Positions 52,096 through 60,838 of a DNA stretch of 64,000 bases are shown in pieces. Position 1 is the stretch's first letter; each line of letters opens with the position of its first letter. This DNA is from Desmonostoc muscorum FACHB-395 (GTDB lineage Bacteria > Cyanobacteriota > Cyanobacteriia > Cyanobacteriales > Nostocaceae). The stretch is from assembly GCF_014698035.1 (NCBI RefSeq), contig NZ_JACJSF010000030.1, positions 1-64,000 of the forward strand, in the 5' to 3' direction. The notes under the pieces were generated by a model. That model searched no databases and was not told where the DNA came from. It was given only the letters and a program-made list of their open reading frames with translations. The translations under genes were made by a program, and so were the position numbers.

Positions 52096-52437
52096 TTTTT
52101 GTCGGCTGATATCCTCATCAAATTTTAGATTTTGGATTTTGAATTATTAAATACAAAATTCTCTCAGTTTCAGCAATGTCAAAATTTTGTTAGCAACAAT
52201 CAAAAATCATTTATCCAGAGCAACTAGATTTATGTATGTGGTCATCTAGAAACTAAAGTTCAAAATTGAGTGAATGCAATTTTTTTGACAGCACATTTTA
52301 AACGGCCGCTTAATTTTTTGTCTTTGCCTTTTAGAAGGTGTTGCAGAGGTGTTGCAGGTCGATAGTCTTACTGCTGTAGCTGCACTATCATTACTCATTA
52401 AATTCTACTAGCCGCATCAACAATTTTTCTTGGTTTT
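52096..52437. other. Intergenic region with a simple repeat
   Basis: Contains the AAAATCC-like repeat at 52118-52145 and AT-rich DNA; no gene. AGGTGTTGCAGAGGTGTTGCAG near 52336 is a direct repeat of 11 bases. Confidence 0.4.
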
Positions 52438-52893
52438 ATGCGTCGCAGACTCCGCTATATTTTAATTTTGTTACTCTCTCTGAGTATTATTACACTGTGG
52501 TGGCCTGTGAATGATTCTGATTGTAATTTCGGGGATCTTTTAGTATCAAAAACTAAAAAATTTCAAGTAAATGCTACTAAGGTTATTGTTCAGCCGTGGC
52601 GTGGTCGTCACCATGTATATGGAATCTTTATGATTCCTAATGAATACAAACAAGCTCCATTTTTTGTAGTAACAGTCCAAGGAGCCGGTAGTTACTGTTC
52701 AAAACAATTTGGTTATAAAAAAAACTTTAATGGTGTCTTTGCTGAACCAGGAACTTATTTGGTGCAAAAGTTTGTTAGAACTCGAACGGCTTTGCGGCTC
52801 ATTTTCCAAGGTTTGTACTTCCAAATCAATGATAAACAGAACTGGACGTTAACTTTACCTGAACCAAATACTACTACCTCTACACCTAATTAG
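52438..52893 (+). CDS. Unrecognised protein with a signal anchor
   Basis: A 151-residue protein. The first 24 residues are a basic start plus a hydrophobic segment (MRRRLRYILILLLSLSIITL), so the protein is anchored in or exported across the membrane. The rest is basic, with aromatic residues, two cysteines (SDCNFG, SYCSKQ) and a beta-rich pattern (TKVIVQPWRGRHHVYGIFMI). The C-terminus is Thr-rich. I do not know the family. Confidence 0.65.
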   Translation: MRRRLRYILILLLSLSIITLWWPVNDSDCNFGDLLVSKTKKFQVNATKVIVQPWRGRHHVYGIFMIPNEYKQAPFFVVTVQGAGSYCSKQFGYKKNFNGVFAEPGTYLVQKFVRTRTALRLIFQGLYFQINDKQNWTLTLPEPNTTTSTPN

Positions 52894-53017
52894 TGATTTG
52901 TGCTTTAATCGAACTTACGCAAACAATAGTCAAAACCACGATTTTAGACGCAAAGTAGCTTATTGCCCCTAATGCCTGTACTGTTGCGTAAGTCCTATTT
53001 AATTAGGAATTATTCAC

Positions 53018-54073
53018 TCAGCTTGGTGGTTGAGTTTGCAAAACCTCATTCTTCTTTAACAAGTTACTAGTAGCATTGACCACAATCTGCGCTGCTCCTG
53101 TAAAAAACGATCGCTCGATAGTCGCTGGAACATCGCTAGGTTGATGATAGTGCGGAGTCCGTAAATTGGCTGTATCTGTCACCAGCACAGCACCCACACC
53201 CTGATACCAAAATGGTGCATGATCGCTACGTAAAGTGTCTGGTGTCAGTAAACCTTTAAAAGGAATTGGTAGTATGAGGACTGGTGGCAGATTTGATTCC
53301 TGTTTATTCTGGGCGCTTGAGGGGAGAATCTGTGAGCTTGGAAAGGCATTCAGCAAAGGCAAATGTTCTGTATCACCAACCACTGCCAAAAAGTCGCCCT
53401 TGTCACTAGGTGGGGTAACGGGCAAACCCGCCGGGTATTTCTGACACCCAACAGTGTAACAAGCATAACCAACCATATCCATAACGATCGCTCCGTCTAA
53501 CTTTTGCAAGCGTGCTGTCTGGCTCACAAAAGCCTGACTACCCAAAAGTCCTGCTTCCTCTTGATCAAAAAAAGCTAGTTGTAATGTCCGTGGTGTGGGG
53601 TGAGAACCAAGCAACCGCGCAACTTCTAGCACTACAGCTACACCACTAGCGTTATCATCAGCACCGGGGGATAAGGCAACAGTATCGTAATGCGCTGCGA
53701 CGAGAATTGCTTTAGCGGCTTTGTTAGTTCCTATACGTTCAGCAAAAATATTTACACCCTCAGAGAACTTTTCCAATTTGGGCTTCCAGCCGAATTTTTT
53801 CAGTTCAGTTGTGATGTAAGTGCGAGTGAGCGATCGCTCTTTTGTCGTGTAACGCTGAAAATTTAACTTTTGGATATGGTTTAATAGCTTATCAGCAGAC
53901 ACTTGTAGGGTATCATCAACTTTTTTTAATTCTAGTTGTGGTTGCGGCGTTTCCACAGGAATGCTTTCAACAATTCCTGGTGAGGGACGCTGTTCAAAAA
54001 GCGTGTTACCTCTGCTACCCAACACAGCAACAGTCACTAGCAGCAACAGCATTAGCCAAATCCATTTTTTCAT
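53018..54073 (-). CDS. M28-family zinc aminopeptidase
   Basis: A 351-residue exported peptidase with an N-terminal hydrophobic anchor (WIWLMLLLLVTVAVLG). The catalytic domain (about 100-335) shows the zinc ligands of M28: His/Asp in AAHYDTVALSPGADDNASGV, the Glu pair in FFDQEEAGLLG, Asp in VMDMVGYACY and His in SDHAPFWYQG. Members remove N-terminal amino acids from peptides. A damaged copy of its first 90 codons lies 1.9 kb away (55942-56219), on the other side of the hybrid kinase gene. Confidence 0.92.
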   Translation of the reverse strand: MKKWIWLMLLLLVTVAVLGSRGNTLFEQRPSPGIVESIPVETPQPQLELKKVDDTLQVSADKLLNHIQKLNFQRYTTKERSLTRTYITTELKKFGWKPKLEKFSEGVNIFAERIGTNKAAKAILVAAHYDTVALSPGADDNASGVAVVLEVARLLGSHPTPRTLQLAFFDQEEAGLLGSQAFVSQTARLQKLDGAIVMDMVGYACYTVGCQKYPAGLPVTPPSDKGDFLAVVGDTEHLPLLNAFPSSQILPSSAQNKQESNLPPVLILPIPFKGLLTPDTLRSDHAPFWYQGVGAVLVTDTANLRTPHYHQPSDVPATIERSFFTGAAQIVVNATSNLLKKNEVLQTQPPS

Positions 54074-54634
54074 GTGATTTATCCTTTGCTCATCCCAGTT
54101 GTATTAATATCATTTCTGTTTGAAGATACGCCTATAAGACTGATGCAAAACTACAGGCTATAGAGGCAATTCATAAATTGCCCCTACATAAACAAAGCGT
54201 AGCCTCACATAAAATCTTTATATTGTTATAAGTTTAATTATTTATGGTTCAAGTTGTTGCTTGTCTGGGGTGTCCATATCATTCAAGAGCGGATCAAGAT
54301 AGCATTTTTTCTGCTAAAACTATAATGACGTTAGGTTATATTGGTTGAGATAATACTGCTAAATTACCTCCAAAGTTTGATACTAAAATAATTAAAACTT
54401 ATATTTCGTATGCGAAGCTTAGTAAGCAAGTAAGCAACTATATTGCTTCCTCAATATTGTTTATCAGTATTGAACGAAGTTCAAGGATGTCGAAAAAATA
54501 AAATGCCCAGATGTTTCAAATAAATTTTTAACCAAACTCCGATATTTTGGCGTTTTCGCCCGGAGTGCGAAAGCTAGCTTATAGCATTTTATTATTTTTA
54601 TATACTTCAAAATTTATTTGAGAAAAAGCAGCTT
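54074..54634. other. Intergenic region with a GGCAATTC palindrome
   Basis: Divergent promoters of the M28 gene and the hybrid kinase. GGCAATTCATAAATTGCC near 54164-54181 belongs to the palindrome family at 27132. A TTTGGCGTTTTCGCC hairpin lies near 54547. No gene. Confidence 0.4.
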
Positions 54635-55861
54635 ATGAACGTGAACAGTATTTTATCAAATACTCAGACAACAGAGACAGTTAGGATTCTGGTTGTTGAG
54701 GATGAATATATCCTGGCTATGAATTTACAAGAAACTTTAGAATTGCTAGGATACACTGTTTCAGATATTGCTGATTCCGCAGAAACAGCAATTGAGAAAG
54801 CTGCTGAATTACTCCCAAACTTGGTTTTGATGGATATCCAGTTACAGGGTGAGATGGACGGTATTCATGCGGCGGAACTAATCTGGAATCGTTTTCAAAT
54901 CCCTATTGTCTACATCACTGGACATTCTGACAAAAGCACGGTGGATCGCGCTAAATTGACATTTGCTTTTGGTTACATTCTCAAACCTATCAAAGAACAA
55001 CAACTTTATGTTGCCATTCAAACAGCACTCAATTGCTATCAACGGGAGCAATTATCACAATTGCAACGGCTAAACCAGTTTAAAGAGGATTTTTTAGCAA
55101 CCACTTCTCATGAAATGAGAATGCCATTAAAGAATATCAAAATGACAATCTCCGTGCTAGAAAATATTCTTCAGCGAGAAGGCATTTTCAATTCAGAATT
55201 ACTTTCTCCATTTGAGTCTGTAGCTGGCTACCTAACTATTCTGCGTCAACAGTGTGAAGAAGGGCTAGATTTAGTGAACAATCTGCTGTCTATGCAAATG
55301 ATTGATACAGATGTCTATCCATTAGAAATAAGTTCATTTAAACTTCAAGACTGGCTTCCGCATTTAGCCTTGTATTTTCGAGAACGCGCTCGATCTCAGC
55401 AACAGATTTTCCAGGTTAGCATCCCTCAAAACTTACCACCGATAGTTACCGACTTAGCTCTTCTGTCTAAAATTGTCTCAGAGTTACTCAACAACGCTTG
55501 CAAATATTCTCCTCCCGATGAAGAGATTCAATTAACTGTCCAGATCATCTATTTCACCAAAAATTTAATTAATGAAGATGCTCAATCTGGTATAGAAATC
55601 AATTCTCAAATACCCTTCTTTGAAATTAAAATTAGCAATTCTGGTGTAATAATCCCTCAAAAATATCAATCTCGAATATTTGATCCATTTTACCGGATTC
55701 CTGAAAACGATTTCTGGAAAAATGGCGGTACAGGATTGGGCTTGGCATTAGTTAAGAAGCTTGTAGAATATCTCCAAGGCACAATAGAATTTACCAGTAC
55801 TCAAGGTTGGACAAGATTCACAATTATACTACCATTAAGCCTGTCAAATTTATCAGCTTAA
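54635..55861 (+). CDS. Receiver-histidine kinase hybrid
   Basis: A soluble 408-residue protein with the receiver first: ILVVEDEYILAMNLQETLEL, the acceptor LVLMDIQLQGEMDG, TGHSD and KPIKE (1-135). The kinase follows: HisKA with His in TTSHEMRMPLKN (about 161), and the ATPase domain with N in LLNNACKYSPPDEE, then ISNSGVIIP (where DxGxG is usual), and GGTGLGLALVKKL. The G1 box is degenerate, but N and G2 boxes are kept. Layout fits proteins that receive phosphate from another kinase and relay it. Signal unknown. Confidence 0.9.
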   Translation: MNVNSILSNTQTTETVRILVVEDEYILAMNLQETLELLGYTVSDIADSAETAIEKAAELLPNLVLMDIQLQGEMDGIHAAELIWNRFQIPIVYITGHSDKSTVDRAKLTFAFGYILKPIKEQQLYVAIQTALNCYQREQLSQLQRLNQFKEDFLATTSHEMRMPLKNIKMTISVLENILQREGIFNSELLSPFESVAGYLTILRQQCEEGLDLVNNLLSMQMIDTDVYPLEISSFKLQDWLPHLALYFRERARSQQQIFQVSIPQNLPPIVTDLALLSKIVSELLNNACKYSPPDEEIQLTVQIIYFTKNLINEDAQSGIEINSQIPFFEIKISNSGVIIPQKYQSRIFDPFYRIPENDFWKNGGTGLGLALVKKLVEYLQGTIEFTSTQGWTRFTIILPLSLSNLSA

Positions 55862-55941
55862 GCGAATATTATCTTTATCTCTATACAGTTCTTAAGATAC
55901 AGAAATGAGATAAATAATTAACCACATAGGTTTCAGCATAA

Positions 55942-56219
55942 TTTTGTGAGTTCAGTTGTGATATAACTGCGAGTGTGCGATCGCTCTTGTGTTGTGTAGC
56001 GCTGAAAATTCAACTTTTGGATATGGGTTAACAGTCTGTCAGCAGACACTTGCGGCGCACTGTCAACTTCCTTTAACTCTGGGTGTGGTTGGGGTGTTTC
56101 CACTGGAATGCTCTCAACAATTTCTGGTGAGGGACGCTGTTCAAAAAAGTACTACCTCTGCTACCCACCACTGCAACTGCCATCAGCACCAACAGCATCA
56201 GCCAAATCCATTTTTTCAT
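55942..56219 (-). pseudogene. Truncated, frameshifted copy of the M28 peptidase gene
   Basis: Read on the minus strand from ATG 56219 it repeats the first 90 or so codons of the M28 gene (53795-54073): MKKWIWLMLLVLMAVAVVGS versus MKKWIWLMLLLLVTVAVLGS, and later the same SADRLL-IQKL-FQRY region. One base is missing in the codons matching NTLFEQ, so the frame is lost. The catalytic part is absent; similarity stops near 55945. The 10 bases before the ATG also match. It is a decayed duplication. Confidence 0.85.
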
Positions 56220-56353
56220 GTGATTTATCCTTGGCTTTCAGACTTAGGGTAGCGCAAATTCCCAGGTATAACTTTTCACGATTGCTAGGAAGGGTTTAAT
56301 ATTTTGGTTTCTTAAATTCTTAGATAAACCTGCAAATTTACTTTGCAATCAGC

Positions 56354-56752
56354 TTAATTGTCTATTTTAATACAATTTTCTTTTATCCAATCTGCTGTCG
56401 ATTCTTGAGTCTCTTGAGAGATTGAAAGTCTTTTTATCATTAATACAACTTCTTCTTCTGGCACTTCTAAAGAATACCCATTCAATATCAGAAAGGTAGC
56501 CATCGAAACAAAAGCTACCCTTTTATTGCCATCTATAAATGCATGATTTTTTACAAATGCAAAAGCATAAGCAGCAGCTAACTCAAAAACAGTTGGTGTA
56601 GGTTCACCATAAGCAAATAAATTTTTAGGTCTATCTAAACTAGCTAAAAGCAGATTTCTATCTCTTATACCTGGAAGTCCGCCGTGTTCTGCTAGTTGTT
56701 CTTCGTGCATAGCTTTAATGACAGCCTCACTCAACCAAAAAATATCATTCAC
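56354..56752 (-). CDS. doc: Doc-type (Fic fold) toxin
   Basis: A 132-residue Fic-fold protein of the death-on-curing type. The catalytic loop is NHAFIDGNKRVAF, with the conserved His and Asn-Lys-Arg. FWLSEAVIKAMHEEQLAEHG and GIRDRNLLLASLDRP are typical of Doc. Doc proteins phosphorylate elongation factor Tu and stop translation until an antitoxin binds. The start codon overlaps the stop of the upstream gene by four bases (ATGA), the usual coupling to an antitoxin. Confidence 0.9.
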   Translation of the reverse strand: MNDIFWLSEAVIKAMHEEQLAEHGGLPGIRDRNLLLASLDRPKNLFAYGEPTPTVFELAAAYAFAFVKNHAFIDGNKRVAFVSMATFLILNGYSLEVPEEEVVLMIKRLSISQETQESTADWIKENCIKIDN

Positions 56753-56964
56753 TCAGCTAGCTCACGAAGTGCATTCCTATACTTACTACTTACTTTTTGA
56801 TAAGCTTCCATAGCCTTTTCAAATTCAAATTTTTCAGGTCTAGTTTGAGCATTAATAGAATGTTTTACAACTAAAAGTACCCCCTTCTTATTATGTCTAA
56901 ATTTTAGACTTTGAAAAGATGGTATCAATTTGTTTTTAATTTTACGAAGTCTCAAGGTTTCCAT
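56749..56964 (-). CDS. Probable antitoxin partner of Doc, degenerate N-terminus
   Basis: From ATG 56964 the frame has 71 residues. The first residues, METLRLRKIKNKL, recall AbrB/MazE-type antitoxins, and the last 25, EFEKAMEAYQKVSSKYRNAL, match the toxin-binding tail seen in Doc partners of cyanobacteria. The middle (about 15-45) does not look like an AbrB domain, as if small insertions or deletions had shifted it. The tail alone may still neutralise the toxin, while DNA binding may be lost. It overlaps doc by four bases. Confidence 0.7.
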   Translation of the reverse strand: METLRLRKIKNKLIPSFQSLKFRHNKKGVLLVVKHSINAQTRPEKFEFEKAMEAYQKVSSKYRNALRELAE

Positions 56965-57413
56965 GATAAACAAAGCTAGTGATTATGGCTTTAATCTATT
57001 TGTCCTAAGCTCAATATACCTTATCTAATTAGGTAAGGTCACTTTAGTTAAATTGCTTAAGAAATAAGCAAGGATTAATGAGATTATTTTTAACTCTATT
57101 GCAAATAAACTCCTATTACTGACATGATGCAGCCGTCCTGGTATATGTGGCACTTAACCTTATGCTAGTTTAAAATTTACGCTCGTATAGTAAATTATAC
57201 GAGTGTTTACATCTAGGTTTTCTTACTTTTTCTTTCCTAAAGTAAATATCAAGTTTGACAACTTGTCTTTTGACAGCGATCGCAACTTTACGTAAAGTGC
57301 CGCACTAGAGGAGTGCTGAGTACTAAGTAAAGAAGAAAAGAATTTCTTATTACTTCTTCAAAATCTTTATTTTGACACTCAGGACTCATGACTCAGAACT
57401 CAGGACTTTTTTT
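56965..57413. other. Intergenic region ending in a 7-base repeat
   Basis: AT-rich DNA with the toxin-antitoxin promoter on the minus strand. Near 57376-57408 ACTCAGG-type 7-base repeats (ACTCAGG, ACTCATG, ACTCAGA, ACTCAGG) lie immediately before the next gene's ATG. No gene is seen. Confidence 0.4.
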
Positions 57414-58661
57414 ATGGTAGATTTGTTGCTGATCTCAATCCTGGGGTTCCTGGGGAGTTTTGGGCACTGTTTTGGGATGTGTGGCCCTTTAACAGTGGCA
57501 TTTTCCCTATCTCATCAGCCGAAAGGGACATCACCCTTAGAAAAGCCGAACACTTGGCGACAACAATTAAAATTTCATCTTTTGCTAAACCTGGGGCGGA
57601 TGTTGAGCTATGCTCTAGTCGGTGCTGGCATTGGGGCGTTAGGTTCTGTATTGCTGCAAAGTGGACAGCTAGCGGGTATTGGCAGCGACTTTCGGCACTG
57701 GATGGCAATTTTGACTGGTGTGATGCTGATTTGGTTTGGCTTAGGACAAGTAAAACCCGATTTGCTCCCGCGCATTCCCGTGCTACATCCCCTATTACAA
57801 GGTAGGCTACACGATCGCCTCAGCACAGGAATGGTTAAGCTTTCCTTTAAAACCAAATGGTGGACACCAATACTTTTGGGGATGACTTGGGGTTTAATGC
57901 CCTGTGGTTTCCTGTATGCTGCCCAAATCAAAGCCGTTGAAACTGGCAATTTATGGATGGGTGGGGCAACTATGCTGGCTTTTGGACTGGGAACCCTACC
58001 CACGATGCTAGGTGTAGGCATCTCTACATCGTTGGTAAGTAAAGACAAGCGCAGTCAGTTATTTCGATTAGGCGGTTGGGTGACACTCACCATTGGCATC
58101 ATTACCCTGCTACGGACTGGTGACACAATGGTAGATTACACCGGACACGCTGCTTTATTCTGCTTAATATTGGCGTTAATTGCGCGTCCTATTAGTGGGT
58201 TGTGGGCTTCACCATTGCGTTATCGCCGCGCCTTGGGGGTGGGATCTTTTGTGCTTTCTGTGGTTCACACCTTTCACATGATAGAACACTCATTGCAATG
58301 GAATTTTGCCGCCTTTTCTTTTATGCCGCCAGAATTCCAGTGGGGTATGGCTGCGGGTGCTGTAGCATTAGTATTAATGTCCCCCGCCGCTTTAACGAGT
58401 TGGGAATCGTTGCAGAAATCTTTGGGCAAGCGTTGGCGACAGATTCATCTATTGGGTGTGCCAGCCTTGCTCTTGAGTGCTATTCATGCTGTGTTGATTG
58501 GTTCCCATTACCTGGGTTCCTTGCAATCAACTTGGGGAAATAACTTAGCGGCAGTACTGATGGGAATTATTACCCTCAGTGTCTTACTAGTGCGTTCGCG
58601 TTTTTTTTGGTCAAAGTTAGCCGTAGAAAAGTTTTATGTCCCCCCAACAAAATCGCGGTAA
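57414..58661 (+). CDS. TauE/SafE-like (UreH-domain) membrane transporter
   Basis: An integral membrane protein of 415 residues with about ten helices. The N-terminal half is a UreH/SafE domain: LGSFGHCFGMCGPLTVAFSL, with the metal-like H-x-C-x3-C pattern, LLLNLGRMLSYALVGAGIGA and LGMTWGLMPCGFLYAAQI. The second half has further helices and His residues (VVHTFHMIEHSLQW) that suggest a heme- or metal-linked membrane module. UreH-like proteins move Ni, Co or Cu. The next gene overlaps it by 26 bases. An ATG at 57372 in the same frame lies within a 7-base repeat, so ATG 57414 is preferred. Confidence 0.82.
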   Translation: MVDLLLISILGFLGSFGHCFGMCGPLTVAFSLSHQPKGTSPLEKPNTWRQQLKFHLLLNLGRMLSYALVGAGIGALGSVLLQSGQLAGIGSDFRHWMAILTGVMLIWFGLGQVKPDLLPRIPVLHPLLQGRLHDRLSTGMVKLSFKTKWWTPILLGMTWGLMPCGFLYAAQIKAVETGNLWMGGATMLAFGLGTLPTMLGVGISTSLVSKDKRSQLFRLGGWVTLTIGIITLLRTGDTMVDYTGHAALFCLILALIARPISGLWASPLRYRRALGVGSFVLSVVHTFHMIEHSLQWNFAAFSFMPPEFQWGMAAGAVALVLMSPAALTSWESLQKSLGKRWRQIHLLGVPALLLSAIHAVLIGSHYLGSLQSTWGNNLAAVLMGIITLSVLLVRSRFFWSKLAVEKFYVPPTKSR

Positions 58662-59337
58662 ATTATCCTTGTTCTCTGGCTCAATCCCAACGAGTCAAAA
58701 ACAGAGGCATCAACTACTCAAAGGCATTTTTTGGAAGAGTCAAGGAACAATAAAGTATTTATTATTCCTGAGTTTCTTAGTTATATCAGTCACTAATCCT
58801 TACCCTGCATCTGCTCATAAGGTGGAAGTTGCTGGAGATGTTGGTGGCACACTCCACATTGAGCCAAATGATAATCCTCGGGCTGGAGAACCCTCCCAAG
58901 TCTGGTTTGCGCTTACCCGCAGAGGCGGAAGGGTTATTCCCCTGTCACAGTGTAATTGTCGGTTGGCTGTTTATGCTGAACCTTATGCAACCGGAGAGCC
59001 TGCACTGCTGGAACCACGGTTAGAAGCTGTAGCAGCCGAACGTTATCAAGGTATTCCAGGTACAGAAATTACCTTTCCTAAACCAGGTATTTATGAGTTG
59101 CAACTAAATGGTAAACCAGTCTCTGGGGCAAGATTCAAACCTTTTAAGTTCAAATTTGAAGTTACTGTCGCAGGCGGTTCTACACAAAACACACAAATTC
59201 AGCGAGATGTCAATGGTGATTTAGTAGAGGGTGAATCTCAGAAATTACCAATTTGGGCGATCGCACTGCCAATCTTCGGATTTATCGGCATCTTAGTTGT
59301 AGTACTGCGAAACATGAGAGGAGGGAGTGGGGAGTAG
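58636..59337 (+). CDS. Secreted, C-terminally anchored partner of the TauE/SafE-like protein
   Basis: A 233-residue protein. After a 35-residue basic start comes a hydrophobic export segment (YLLFLSFLVISVTNPYPASA|HKVEV). The mature part is beta-rich (AGDVGGTLHIEPNDNPRAGE, PSQVWFALTRRGG) with a Cys-x-Cys motif (SQCNCRLAVYAEPY), and ends in one membrane helix (WAIALPIFGFIGILVVVLRN) plus a basic tail. It overlaps the transporter gene, so translation is coupled. The layout recalls CopC/YcnI-type copper-binding proteins, but I do not recognise the family. A metal-handling pair is likely. Confidence 0.7.
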   Translation: MSPQQNRGKLSLFSGSIPTSQKQRHQLLKGIFWKSQGTIKYLLFLSFLVISVTNPYPASAHKVEVAGDVGGTLHIEPNDNPRAGEPSQVWFALTRRGGRVIPLSQCNCRLAVYAEPYATGEPALLEPRLEAVAAERYQGIPGTEITFPKPGIYELQLNGKPVSGARFKPFKFKFEVTVAGGSTQNTQIQRDVNGDLVEGESQKLPIWAIALPIFGFIGILVVVLRNMRGGSGE

Positions 59338-59387
59338 GGAGCAGGGGAGGCAGGGGAAGCAGGGGAGGTAGGAAGACAAGGGGACAA

Positions 59388-59433
59388 GGGGACAAGAGGT
59401 GAGAACTTGAAACAAGTCTTTCTCCTTGTCCCC
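59388..59433. repeat. 46-bp hairpin repeat, copy 3
   Basis: Same orientation as 37805-37850 with one base change (CTTTCTCC for CTTTCCCC). It is preceded by GCAGGGGAGGCAGGGGAAG-type simple repeats and lies between convergent genes. Confidence 0.8.
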
Positions 59434-59459
59434 AAGTCCTCTTCCCAATTCCCCATTTC

Positions 59460-60458
59460 CTACTTATGTCGTTTCTGATGCCACTGCCACGCATGAGCGA
59501 CAATATCTTCGATGGATGGGTACTGAGGTTGCCAGCCTAAGATTGTTCTGGCTTTCTCGCTAGTGCCAATGAGAATTGGGGGATCTCCGGGACGGCGATC
59601 GCGCTCTTCTACTGGTATCGAAGTTCCTGTCACTTGTTCGGCGGCTGCAATTACTTCTCTGACAGAGAAGCCGCTACCATTGCCCAAATTGAAAACTTCG
59701 CTATCGCCACCTTTTAATAAATATTCCAATCCCAAAATATGGGCATCTGCTAAGTCATTAACATGAATATAATCACGAATACAAGTACCATCTGGTGTGG
59801 GGTAATCGGTGCCGAAAATTGAGATAGACTCTCGTTTGCCTAAAGCTGTCATCAGCACCAAGGGAATCAAATGGGTTTCTGGGTTGTGATCCTCGCCGAG
59901 TAAGCCATTGGGATTAGCACCAGCAGCATTAAAATAGCGGAAACGCACTGATTGAAAACCGTAAGCAATATCAAAATCAGAAAGAATCCGCTCTACCATT
60001 AGCTTTGTAGTGCCATAAGGATTAATCGGATTTTGAGGATGGTTTTCTGGAATCGGTACAAATTCTGGCACGCCGTAGGTAGCACAGGTAGAAGAAAAGA
60101 CAAATTTCTTTACAGATGCTGTCAGCATCGCCTCTAACAGGGTCAAAGTACCAACAACGTTATTGCGGTAGTATTTAGCCGGGTCAGTCACTGATTCTCC
60201 TACGTAGGCGTAGGCCGAAAAGTGCATCACAGCAGCAATATCGCGGGTTTTAAATAGGTGATCTAGCAAGGCGCGATCGCCTGTATCCCCTACTACCAGT
60301 TCTACCTGTAAAATCTTTTCTACCAGGTCACGATGCCCATAGACCAGATTATCAAGGATGACAACGTTATAACCCGCTTGCTTCAAAGCTAGCACCGTAT
60401 GAGAACCAATGTATCCAGCTCCCCCTGTTACCAAAATGGTAGGTTTTCCAGACGACAT
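59460..60458 (-). CDS. galE: UDP-glucose 4-epimerase
   Basis: An extended SDR epimerase of 332 residues that interconverts UDP-glucose and UDP-galactose for glycolipids and exopolysaccharide. NAD motif GGAGYIGSH (12-20), DNLVYGH, FSAYAYVGESV, SSTCATYG and the catalytic YGTTKLMVE; then FRYFNAAGANPNG and TPDGTCIRDYIHV, both typical of GalE. It stands alone. Start ATG 60458. Confidence 0.95.
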   Translation of the reverse strand: MSSGKPTILVTGGAGYIGSHTVLALKQAGYNVVILDNLVYGHRDLVEKILQVELVVGDTGDRALLDHLFKTRDIAAVMHFSAYAYVGESVTDPAKYYRNNVVGTLTLLEAMLTASVKKFVFSSTCATYGVPEFVPIPENHPQNPINPYGTTKLMVERILSDFDIAYGFQSVRFRYFNAAGANPNGLLGEDHNPETHLIPLVLMTALGKRESISIFGTDYPTPDGTCIRDYIHVNDLADAHILGLEYLLKGGDSEVFNLGNGSGFSVREVIAAAEQVTGTSIPVEERDRRPGDPPILIGTSEKARTILGWQPQYPSIEDIVAHAWQWHQKRHK

Positions 60459-60838
60459 AGTTTTTCCTTTTAAGTGGATTACTCAATTAATTTAGTTTAC
60501 CGGTGCCACATTACTCTTCTGGAAAATTATAAATAATAGACGCAGTGTTAAAAATTTGAACTAAAATCACTACGACGGTAGTCTTTGGGTGTGAGGTTTG
60601 AAGTATTTTAAGTCAAACAGTACGATTACAATTTGACAATAAAATAAATCCATTTCCCGAAACCTCTAGGTTGACCCTTATGGGTGACGCTTCTAGCGTT
60701 GCGGCTAAGAAGTCACTAGTTGTTTTATACAGGGAAACCATGCAGGACAGTTCCTCCTGGGGCATAAAAACCTCTAGTCAAGTGGACTGTCTTACCACCA
60801 CACTGGCTCACCGCACCAGAAAATTTGAGAGTTAATCT
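60459..60838. other. Intergenic region, possible structured leader
   Basis: The last 180 bases before the next gene are GC-richer than the rest and contain paired segments: GTTGACCC-TTAT-GGGTGAC (60671-60689), CTTCTAGC with GCTAAGAAG (60690-60713), and GGACAGT with ACTGTC (60746-60792). ACCTCTAG occurs twice (60661, 60770). This could be a structured 5' leader or a repeat. I do not recognise a known RNA family. Confidence 0.35.
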
